Shown: positions 51,798 through 59,043 of the stretch, in pieces
Layout: each line of letters opens with the position of its first letter
Position numbering within the stretch: position 1 is the first letter of the stretch
Assembly: GCF_011044975.1 (NCBI RefSeq)
Contig: NZ_JAAKZV010000002.1
Coordinates: forward strand, 79,453-143,452
Length of the DNA stretch: 64,000 nucleotides
Reading direction: 5' to 3'
From: Streptomyces coryli
GTDB lineage: Bacteria > Actinomycetota > Actinomycetes > Streptomycetales > Streptomycetaceae
Notes under the pieces: generated by a model
Seen by the model: only the letters and a program-made list of their open reading frames with translations
The model's database searches: none
Told to the model about the DNA's origin: nothing
Program-made: the position numbers and the translations under genes

Positions 51798-54700
51798 TCA
51801 GTGCTGTTTCGTTTGGCGCCAGATGTTCTGATGAGCTTGGTAGATCTCGTGCAGAACACCGGATGGTCTTTCGGGCCAGGTGGTTCTCATGGCCCGCTCT
51901 CCCCAGCAGAAAATAACGATCGCACGGCCGGCCGCATACCGTCGCAGGAGGTCGGTGCGTAGATACAGCATCTGGCCCTTGTATCCGGAAGGGGTTGCGA
52001 AGGACCGCGCGGCCAGTGCGCCGCAGGGTTCGGATTGGTCAAAGCCTGCCGGAAGGGCACGCAGGTCGAAGGCCTGTGAGAATAGTCGGCTGGGGACGTA
52101 GGCGGTCGCCTGGTTCTGGCTGCTGTGATGGGATTCCCAGGTGAAGTGATGGGCCAGCCGCTCGAAGCGGAGGTCGGGTCTGTCGTAGCGCAGGGTGCTG
52201 CTGTACAGCGCTTCTGCTGTCATTTCCAGTTCCGGCTCGGGTGAAGCGAATCGGGTGTGCCATGGGATCTCACCGGCAAAGAGGTAGTACTCGGCGGGCA
52301 GGTCGATCATGTCTCGCCCCGGGTGGGGCAAGGCGTCGAACGCATCCAGGACTCCGGTCAGGTTCTCCTGGTCGACGAGGACGGTGTTGAACAGGCCGAA
52401 GGTGTCCCGTCCGGTGATCACGTCCTCGGTGTCGATCTCTGCGTGCACGAGCAGCCACGGGCCTTCGTCCCCGTCAAGGGTTCCCGGTGCGAGGAAGCCG
52501 TCCGGCACGTTGACGACTCCGTGGCGCAGCCATTCGAGGTCGTCAGCTGGTGTCCGCGGCGTCCACGGGCCGAGCGGGAGCGCGGCAGGCCGCGGGGGCT
52601 GCGGGAAGGTCGGGTCGATGTCTACTTCGAGGTGCTCGGGTGGCTGGCCGCGGTCGGCCAAAATGCCCGCCACTGTGTGGAAGCCGATCCAGCCGTACTT
52701 CTTGCCATACCGGTCGGTGCGGCCATCTGACGTGCGGCGTTGCCGGGAGGTTGTTGAGGTGATTTGGCCTTCCACCTCGTCGAACAGGTCCGGGCGCCAG
52801 CCCAAGGCGTGGACAACGCCGAGGACGAGGGCGGTAGCCTCTTGGTGCCCGGGGTGGGAGTCGTCGTAGTTCCGTCGGTCCGGGAACAGCCGCCCGAGGG
52901 TGTAATTGCCGAAGTCCATACGCATCGTGTGGCGAACCTCCTCTCGGCGTGGATCGCCGTCGGGCAGCGGACTCGTCATCGGTGCGACGGTGAAGTTCAA
53001 GGGCAGTTCGGCTTCGGAGGGGACGGTAGCGGGATAGTGGTGGCGGACGAGGTCGAAGGTTGAGGAGACGTAATAACGGGTCAGCGCGTGGAAGGTGGGG
53101 TGGGTGGCGTCGGTTCCGGTGAACGCGTTCAGCAGCCCTGCCAGGTAGGTGGGCAGGGCGGCCTCCAGTACCGGGTTGTGCAGCTGATTAGCCGTCGCGA
53201 CGCCGTAGGAGGCAGCGACCATGCGTTCTCCGACGTAGGCGTCGTTGACGGTGATCGCTTCCAAGGTCAGGGTGAACAGTCCACTCATGTCGTACCGGCC
53301 ATACCAGTACAGGGCCGCCGTGGCGGCGTCACGAAGGTCGCGGTCGGTACTCGTCAGCGTCCACATCAACCATCGCGCGCGCAACCGGTCGGCCTCTGTG
53401 CGGTGTGGATGTTCGCGCCAGCGTGTGGCCAATGCGGTCGCGTCGGCGAGGAAGGAGCGGCGGTGCGTGCGCAGCCACTCACTCCATCGCAGATCGCGGT
53501 CGGCGACCGGCCGACTCCGCAAGATCCGGTGGAGGAAGTACGCATTGAGGGGGTGCCCCGAGGCTGCGCGGGTGCTGTAGAGCCGATGGAAGATGTCATC
53601 TCGTCCGCGGAGATCGTCGCTGTGGTTGGCGAGCGCCTCCACCGTGGCGGAGTCGAGGTGGGCTGCCTCGAGGCCGGCGGCGTGCAGAAGAGCGGGTAGG
53701 CGGAGGGGTTCGGCGATGGCCTGCCACAGTTGCCCGGCACCGGCTCGGGGCATGACGCCTGCCAAGGCCTGGAAGATGTCGGTGGCGAGCGGGTGCCGCT
53801 CGTCTGACCTTCCGGTGAAGCGTGCCAAGGTGGCGTCCTCGCTCAGAGGCTGGGCGATGCCCCTGCCATGAGCATGCACGAGGCTGGTGGCGATGACATG
53901 TCCGGCCATCAGATCATAGACGAACGACCAGGTCGCTCCGCCAATGCCGTCGGGGTGGCGAAGGAGAACCTCTTCGTGTTCGAGCGCGGGGAGAAGGCTC
54001 TCCTGCCAGCGGCGGTGGGTGTCCAGGCACAGCTGCTTCGCCTGAGCGTCGGGAAGATCGCGTACCTGATCGTCCCACAGGGCATTTCCGAGAGCATCGA
54101 GTGCCTGATTGACGTCGTTCGGGTGGATGGACGGGATGAGTTCGTAGACGCGGCGGGCGGCGGAGGTGAGGTATTCACTGAAGATGCCGGTCAGGGAGCT
54201 AGGCAGACCTGCGGCGCTGACGGGGTGACTGCGGTCGCGGTTGGCCACGGTGCAGAAGATCTTCAGTGTCAGCGGGTGGCCGAGGAGTTCGCGCGGCAGG
54301 TCGGCGCCGCCCGGTTCGATCTTGTAGTGGGAGAAGTAGCGGGCGATGGCCTCGTCGAGGTCTTCATCGAATCCGTCGAGCTCGAGGATGTCGTTCACAT
54401 CGGCGGGGATCGTGTCGTTGAGAAACGCCTCGCGGACCGTGCATACCACGAGTACGGACGGGTACCGTCTGAGGGTCACCTGCAAACTGCGCAGCAACGG
54501 CGGCCACAGAGTGGGGGTTTCGGCCTCGTTCAGGCCGTCGATGACGATAGGCAGGCGGCATCCGGCGCGCTGTGCGGCCGCGTCGACTGCGGCAAGAAGC
54601 TCCTCGAAGGAGACCAGGGGTTTACCCGCTGCCGTGACTTGGCCAGCGAGATGGTCGAGGGTCTGACGGGCGCTCAGGCGCCTGCCGTAGAGCAGGACAC

Positions 54701-55772
54701 CGGCGGGGCGTGCCGATGTGGGCGCGGTGAGCGTCGCGGACAATTGTGTCTTGCCGAATCCGGCATCACCGGTGACCACCGCGAGCCGGGTCGACAGGTG
54801 ACCGGTGACGTGGAGGGCGAGGGTGACGGCGTCGCGGATGTGCGCGATCAGATTGGTCAGCGGCAAGGCGGCTGCGTGCCGCAGGGCACGCAGCCGCCGG
54901 AGCACGGCTGGCTGCGTGCCAGGAACCTGAGGCACGGTGCGGTCTGTGGCGCCCAGCAGTGGGGAAGGCTGGCTGTTGCTGATCTGCTGGTGCGCCTCTT
55001 GCAGAAGTTCGACGACGTCGCGTCCCGCGGCGACGATCGCCGCGGTCTGCTCAGCCAGTGGGGCCGGTAGCGCCGTGGCCGCGTCGCCGAGTGCTGCTTC
55101 GAAGCGGGCGATGTTGCGGTTGGTGTCGCTCAGGTCATCCCACGCATCGGGTTCGGCGAGCATCCGCCGAAGCCGGTGCTCGGCAGCCGACGCCTGATGC
55201 ACCTCGGGGATCCAACGTTCGCCGGCTTCGGCGGCGGCCCGCGCATGCTGTTCGGCAAGACGCTCCGGGGTCAGGACGAGTGAGCCGAAGTAGGCCTCCC
55301 GCAGCATCGCAGCATCGCCGACTAGTAGATGGCCAAGATCGACCTCCGTGGACAGATGCAGCTTCATCCGGGTGGACAGGCCGTAGAACCATGTCTGGTC
55401 GCCGGCGGTGAGGGGGTGTCGGGTCCACAGCACGAAGTCGGTGATACCCGGAAAGTGCTTCTCGGTTTTCTCTAGGGAGTCCTCAACGTCGTTGCGGCGG
55501 CTGGTACCGATGGCGCGGCCTGACTGGATGTCCCACCATTTGGTCTGCCATCCGAAGCAGCGGCCGGGTTCGCCGAGCGGGCATCCGGGCTGGTGGATGT
55601 CGAGGTGAAACTCGACTCCAGGCTGCTGGGCCTGGGTGATGAAGCGGCCGTAGCGGGCGTATGCGTGGGCGACAACGCCCCGGCACAACAGCTCGAAGTT
55701 GTCCCGGGGGCTGCCGGGCAACGCGGTGAACTTGGCCCAATCCAGCGAAGTCATCGGCTCGTTCACCCTCAC
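51798..55772 (-). CDS. PD-(D/E)xK nuclease-like domain fused to a STAND/NACHT-type NTPase, 1324 aa
   Basis: The start is a GTG at 55772 overlapping the previous stop, or ATG at 55754 (MTSLDW). Residues 10-150 resemble restriction-type nucleases: DNFELLCRGVVAHAYARYGR, VEFHLDIHQPG with Asp58, and CFGWQTKWWDI with QTK at 76-78, then DFVLWTRHPLTAGDQTW. A helical linker follows. The NTPase core has LAVVTGDAGFGKTQLSATL (Walker A about 335-344) and LPIVIDGLNEAETPTLWPPL (Walker B about 409-416), then LVVCTVREAFLNDTI and LDGFDEDLDEAIARYFSHY, a NACHT/STAND arrangement. The remaining about 800 residues are a long sensor-like region without named repeats. The size and layout resemble antiviral STAND (Avs) proteins, in which ligand sensing triggers nuclease activity. 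That role is inferred. Confidence 0.8.
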   Translation of the reverse strand: MRVNEPMTSLDWAKFTALPGSPRDNFELLCRGVVAHAYARYGRFITQAQQPGVEFHLDIHQPGCPLGEPGRCFGWQTKWWDIQSGRAIGTSRRNDVEDSLEKTEKHFPGITDFVLWTRHPLTAGDQTWFYGLSTRMKLHLSTEVDLGHLLVGDAAMLREAYFGSLVLTPERLAEQHARAAAEAGERWIPEVHQASAAEHRLRRMLAEPDAWDDLSDTNRNIARFEAALGDAATALPAPLAEQTAAIVAAGRDVVELLQEAHQQISNSQPSPLLGATDRTVPQVPGTQPAVLRRLRALRHAAALPLTNLIAHIRDAVTLALHVTGHLSTRLAVVTGDAGFGKTQLSATLTAPTSARPAGVLLYGRRLSARQTLDHLAGQVTAAGKPLVSFEELLAAVDAAAQRAGCRLPIVIDGLNEAETPTLWPPLLRSLQVTLRRYPSVLVVCTVREAFLNDTIPADVNDILELDGFDEDLDEAIARYFSHYKIEPGGADLPRELLGHPLTLKIFCTVANRDRSHPVSAAGLPSSLTGIFSEYLTSAARRVYELIPSIHPNDVNQALDALGNALWDDQVRDLPDAQAKQLCLDTHRRWQESLLPALEHEEVLLRHPDGIGGATWSFVYDLMAGHVIATSLVHAHGRGIAQPLSEDATLARFTGRSDERHPLATDIFQALAGVMPRAGAGQLWQAIAEPLRLPALLHAAGLEAAHLDSATVEALANHSDDLRGRDDIFHRLYSTRAASGHPLNAYFLHRILRSRPVADRDLRWSEWLRTHRRSFLADATALATRWREHPHRTEADRLRARWLMWTLTSTDRDLRDAATAALYWYGRYDMSGLFTLTLEAITVNDAYVGERMVAASYGVATANQLHNPVLEAALPTYLAGLLNAFTGTDATHPTFHALTRYYVSSTFDLVRHHYPATVPSEAELPLNFTVAPMTSPLPDGDPRREEVRHTMRMDFGNYTLGRLFPDRRNYDDSHPGHQEATALVLGVVHALGWRPDLFDEVEGQITSTTSRQRRTSDGRTDRYGKKYGWIGFHTVAGILADRGQPPEHLEVDIDPTFPQPPRPAALPLGPWTPRTPADDLEWLRHGVVNVPDGFLAPGTLDGDEGPWLLVHAEIDTEDVITGRDTFGLFNTVLVDQENLTGVLDAFDALPHPGRDMIDLPAEYYLFAGEIPWHTRFASPEPELEMTAEALYSSTLRYDRPDLRFERLAHHFTWESHHSSQNQATAYVPSRLFSQAFDLRALPAGFDQSEPCGALAARSFATPSGYKGQMLYLRTDLLRRYAAGRAIVIFCWGERAMRTTWPERPSGVLHEIYQAHQNIWRQTKQH

Positions 55773-56179
55773 TCGCCCCGGCCGTGCCCAGTGCCGGGGT
55801 AGTTGTGTGCGGAGTACACCTCGATGCGGGCCCCCTTGTGGAGGAGGACTTTCAGCAGCGCCTGGACATCGATCTCATCGGTGGTCACCACGATGGAGTT
55901 GCCGTCGCGGCGCACGGTGAGGTCGTACAGGAACTGCTCGAGTTCGCGTGACCCGACGCTGTAGATGTTGAGGTCAGTGAGCAGTTTCAGGACCTCGTCG
56001 CTGTAGCGGTCCTTCGGCTCGCCGACGGTGAGGCGGCCGGCCTCTTCCTCCGCTTGCAATACCGTCGTGATCTCTTTGATGAGGGCGTGGGCTCGTTCGG
56101 TTGTAGCGGCATCCTTGAACCGGCCGATCATGACGAGGTTCGTGGAGTGCTCGGTGCCGAATCCGTACCAGATCTTCAT
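55769..56179 (-). CDS. Small protein resembling DUF6375 (136 aa)
   Basis: The protein reads MKIWYGFGTEHSTNLVMIGR, FKDAATTERAHALIKEITTV, LKLLTDLNIYSVGSRELEQF and EIDVQALLKVLLHKGARIEV. I recall similar proteins annotated DUF6375. It overlaps the radical SAM gene upstream (ATGA) and the nuclease-NTPase gene downstream (GTGA), so the three are translated together. A small, conserved, coupled protein between an enzyme and an NTPase could be a substrate of the radical SAM enzyme, a sensor or an inhibitor. Confidence 0.75.
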   Translation of the reverse strand: MKIWYGFGTEHSTNLVMIGRFKDAATTERAHALIKEITTVLQAEEEAGRLTVGEPKDRYSDEVLKLLTDLNIYSVGSRELEQFLYDLTVRRDGNSIVVTTDEIDVQALLKVLLHKGARIEVYSAHNYPGTGHGRGE

Positions 56180-57156
56180 GCGACACCTTTCTGTTGCAGG
56201 CGGCTGAGCGCGGCGATGATGCCGCGGTCGTCAACCGGTTCACCCGCCGCGTGGTAGGAGGTCCGCCGGAGCGTCCCCGCGGCGTCGATGTGTGCATACG
56301 CGCGCAGTTCCATCTCGCCCGGCAGCGGCTGGGCAGTCAGCAATGAACCGGTGTCGCCCTCACCGATGGTGAGTGCCACAGGCCCGTGGTAACTGGCGAT
56401 CCACTGGTGCAGAGCGGCGGTGACGTGCGGTCTACTGCTGCCAGGGTGCCCACGCCCGGGTCGCTCGGCAAGCAGCAGCAGTTCCGCTGCGCCAGTGGAG
56501 GCAGCCAGGTCGGCGACCCTATCCAGGTCGGCCAGCGTGGAGTCGTTGACGACACAGTTGATCCCGAACCGGAAGGCCTCCCCGATTTGCGCGAGTCGCT
56601 GCACGAGAACGGCGAAGGATCGGTTGCGCAGCTTCTCGTAGGTGGTGCCGACGCCGTCAACGCTGACGCGGACGAAGTTGACCGTTCCGGCCAGTGCTTC
56701 GATCAACTGGGGTGTGAAACGGTGCGCATGCGTCGTCATGGTCACCGCGAGGTCGGTGCGCTCAGCGACGTGACGACAAACCTGCGGAAGGCGGCGGTAC
56801 AGGGTGGGTTCTCCGCCTCCGAAACCGACACCGAGGCAACCCTCCGCGTCCAGCTCATCGATCCAGGCGCACAGACGAGCGGCGTCCAGCACAGCGGCGG
56901 TTTTGGGCGCGTAGCAGAACGGGCACGCAAGGTCGCAGGCGTTGGTCAGGGCAATCGATACTTGCCGTGGGGCTCGAGCCCACTGCTCCTCGGGGACATC
57001 GGCCTCGTCGAAGAGTACGTTCAGGCCGGTGCGGCGGTCGAAGAGGTGCATCCCATCGGGGCCGACACGACGTTTCACCAGCTGTCTCGCATCACTTGCA
57101 CATTCTCCACCCACGTTTGGGCTCAAAGCATGCCAGGGCATGCCAGGCTCAGTCAC
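56176..57156 (-). CDS. Radical SAM enzyme
   Basis: The 326-residue protein has the cluster motif CDLACPFC (C74, C78, C81), GVGFGGGEPTLYRRLP (SAM-binding GGGEP, about 113-117), TDLAVTMTTHAHRFTPQLIE, NFVRVSVDGVGTTYEKLRN and FGINCVVNDSTLADLDRVAD. There is no SPASM-type cysteine cluster at the C-terminus. The start at 57156 is a GTG; VKRRVGPDGMHLFDRR from a GTG at 57078 looks like a natural N-terminus and may be the true one. It heads the three-gene operon. Members act on nucleotides, peptides or RNA, so both peptide modification and small-molecule synthesis (viperin-like) are possible. Confidence 0.85.
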   Translation of the reverse strand: MTEPGMPWHALSPNVGGECASDARQLVKRRVGPDGMHLFDRRTGLNVLFDEADVPEEQWARAPRQVSIALTNACDLACPFCYAPKTAAVLDAARLCAWIDELDAEGCLGVGFGGGEPTLYRRLPQVCRHVAERTDLAVTMTTHAHRFTPQLIEALAGTVNFVRVSVDGVGTTYEKLRNRSFAVLVQRLAQIGEAFRFGINCVVNDSTLADLDRVADLAASTGAAELLLLAERPGRGHPGSSRPHVTAALHQWIASYHGPVALTIGEGDTGSLLTAQPLPGEMELRAYAHIDAAGTLRRTSYHAAGEPVDDRGIIAALSRLQQKGVA

Positions 57157-57249
57157 CAGATTCTTCAGAAGTGCTCTCCGGACGACACCCCAACAGCGAC
57201 CTCTGTGATCAAGACTCCGGGACGCAACCTGGTTGCTGCGCGAGTAGAC

Positions 57250-57800
57250 GCTACCGCTCGTCGACTATGCGGCGCACGCGCTCCGCTGTCGGCCCAGAGA
57301 TCTCCTGGACCGCGTCGGCCGGCTCGCGGCTGCAGCGGAACCGGACGCGTCGCCACTTCGCGGCCGCCGAGTTGGCGGCCACGGTGATGCTGCGTCCGCC
57401 TTTGGGTTCGCCAGGGCGTCACGCCCTCTCGGGACTGGTGCTTCGATGGCGCCCGGAATCCAATGGAACGCGTCCCGGGCGAGCCATTCCGTGTCGGTGC
57501 CCGGGGCGCTGTGGTGATCGTCGTCCGGCTCGCCGCCCATAGGAGTGTGCGTCGATCCATTCCTCTGCGGCCGGCTCGGCGTCGAGAGTGCGGTAGCACG
57601 GCGAGGACTTCCACCTCAGTGCAGTTGAGCTGTAGTGCGTGTCGAGGGTCAGCCGGCCGCACCATGTGTCGGCGAAGCCGCGGCCGACGTCATCGGGGAT
57701 GTTCAGGGTGTTCCTCGTGTGCGGTGCTTGTAGGCCCGGCGGCAGCGGTTGAAGAAGCGGTGCCCAGCGCAGCCGTTCGCGGCACCTGATGAATAGCAAC
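57250..57800 (-). pseudogene. Frameshifted remnant of an unidentified protein
   Basis: Protein-like pieces occur in three frames: NTLNIPDDVGRGFADTWCGR and TLDAEPAAEEWIDAHSYG; then GTDTEWLARDAFHWIPGAIE; then SITVAANSAAAKWRRVRFRC ending ERVRRIVDER at about 57250. Together they would make a protein of about 180 residues. I do not recognise it. Confidence 0.35.
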
Positions 57801-57858
57801 TCAAGCGGTCCGTGCCCCTCCGGCGCGCGGAAGTCCGCTGAGGTGCACGCGGCTTATG

Positions 57859-58098
57859 TCAGTGCGGCCCTACATACTTGGCGGTGCATTGATCGCAATA
57901 GTTCGACGAGTCGGAGGCCTGCCACAAATGCCCGTCGCCACCCCGGTCGATCAGCGAGCCGTCGCGCTCGTACAACTGCGCGGAACGACGACAGACTGCG
58001 AGTTGCTTGAACGAGAACAAAAAGTCCGGGACTGGCCCATACTCGAAAGGGTCTTCACGCGCGGCCGGCGCGGAGAGACTTTGGGCTGGAACTGCCAT
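57859..58098 (-). CDS. Small hypothetical protein (79 aa)
   Basis: The C-terminal half reads YERDGSLIDRGGDGHLWQAS then DSSNYCDQCTAKYVGPH, including a CxxC knuckle. The N-terminal part is less convincing. It may be a fragment. It sits between island genes with no coupling. Confidence 0.25.
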   Translation of the reverse strand: MAVPAQSLSAPAAREDPFEYGPVPDFLFSFKQLAVCRRSAQLYERDGSLIDRGGDGHLWQASDSSNYCDQCTAKYVGPH

Positions 58099-58194
58099 GG
58101 GGTGAGTGCGCTGCCAGGCCGCCTATTCGGATAGGGTGGTTGGACTAGAAGATCGCGCTTAGTAACCCAGATCCTCAGGGACTTTGGCATTGAG

Positions 58195-58704
58195 CTATGC
58201 CTCTAGCTCGTTGGGCTGATCCTCAGTTGGCTGCTCAAGTTCCCTAGCGTCCTGATGTAGGAGTTGCACGATTTCTGGTTTGTCGGGTAGATCTTCTCCG
58301 CGAAGGTAGGCGCCCATACACCCACTTGCGTCGCTCACTGCGTGCCAGACAGGGTGTCCAGGTCTGTCCCTGAGGAGCCTCCAGTGCCACATGATCAGGG
58401 TCGCAGCATCTAGTCGAGCGCGTAGCTCCGCAGACGTAAGCATGAGCACGTGGGTATCGATCGTGTGGATGTGGCGCACCAGCTCGTCATGGCTGGCGCT
58501 GGCTTCGCTGCTCGATAGTTCGCCTTTCAAGTGATGGATGGAGATCAAAGCTTGTCTGATCTCGCGACTTGCCTCTTCTTGTCGAGCTTCTAGTCGTCCT
58601 TCTTCGAGATCTCGTCGGTGTTGTCGATTGGTCCAAAGCGTTGTCCAGGTACTGCCACCGAGACCCAGAATGACCCCAACTAACCCAAATATTGCCTCTT
58701 GCAA
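58195..58704 (-). CDS. Membrane-anchored coiled-coil protein (169 aa)
   Basis: The protein begins MQEAIFGLVGVILGLGGSTW with one transmembrane helix at about 4-20. A charged coiled coil follows (NRQHRRDLEEGRLEARQEEA, SREIRQALISIHHLKGELSS), then a cytosolic domain (HDELVRHIHTIDTHVLMLTS, HVWHAVSDASGC-like) and an acidic end. Small N-anchored coiled-coil proteins of this plan are common in phage-defence regions, often as effectors or sensors. It lies upstream (in transcription order downstream, with a 340-bp gap) of the membrane STAND gene on the same strand. Confidence 0.6.
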   Translation of the reverse strand: MQEAIFGLVGVILGLGGSTWTTLWTNRQHRRDLEEGRLEARQEEASREIRQALISIHHLKGELSSSEASASHDELVRHIHTIDTHVLMLTSAELRARLDAATLIMWHWRLLRDRPGHPVWHAVSDASGCMGAYLRGEDLPDKPEIVQLLHQDARELEQPTEDQPNELEA

Positions 58705-58804
58705 GGATTCGTCCCTCTAGAATTGGATGAGGTGTTGCAGGTTGCTCATGTTGTCAGATGGGTTACCGCTAGGTCGGTGGAGCGGGTTTGGCCGGTGGCC
58801 TGCC

Positions 58805-58908
58805 TGGCGTGAGTGATCTTGGGGCCATGAGCTGACCGGCGATCGGGCAGGCTTCACCGCTACCCGCAAGTGCCCCGATCGGCCCCATGATCTTCGAGGC
58901 TCACGCCA
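58805..58908. repeat. Long imperfect inverted repeat (hairpin or MITE-like)
   Basis: Arms TGGCGTGAG...GATCTTGGGGCC and its inverse (GGCCCCATGATC...CTCACGCCA), with GATCGGGnCA/TGCCCCGATC pairs inside, make a hairpin of about 100 bp in an otherwise gene-free 340-bp gap (58705-59043). It could end the STAND gene's transcript or be a miniature inverted-repeat element. Confidence 0.45.
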
Positions 58909-59043
58909 AGGGAGGTGGCTAAGGCCGTGGAGCCGACCGGACCCGGCCACGGGGTTCCCTTCGATGTGGCTCCGCCCCTCCTGGCGTGTCGGCAACCGAG
59001 CCGCTTTCACAGACTCCACACCGACAGGCTTGTCCGGCTGTCG

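Noticed and set aside
51798-57156. Calling the radical SAM gene a viperin
   Set aside because: It has the CxxxCxxC motif, but I cannot confirm viperin-specific residues, and no nucleotide kinase lies beside it as in many viperin loci.
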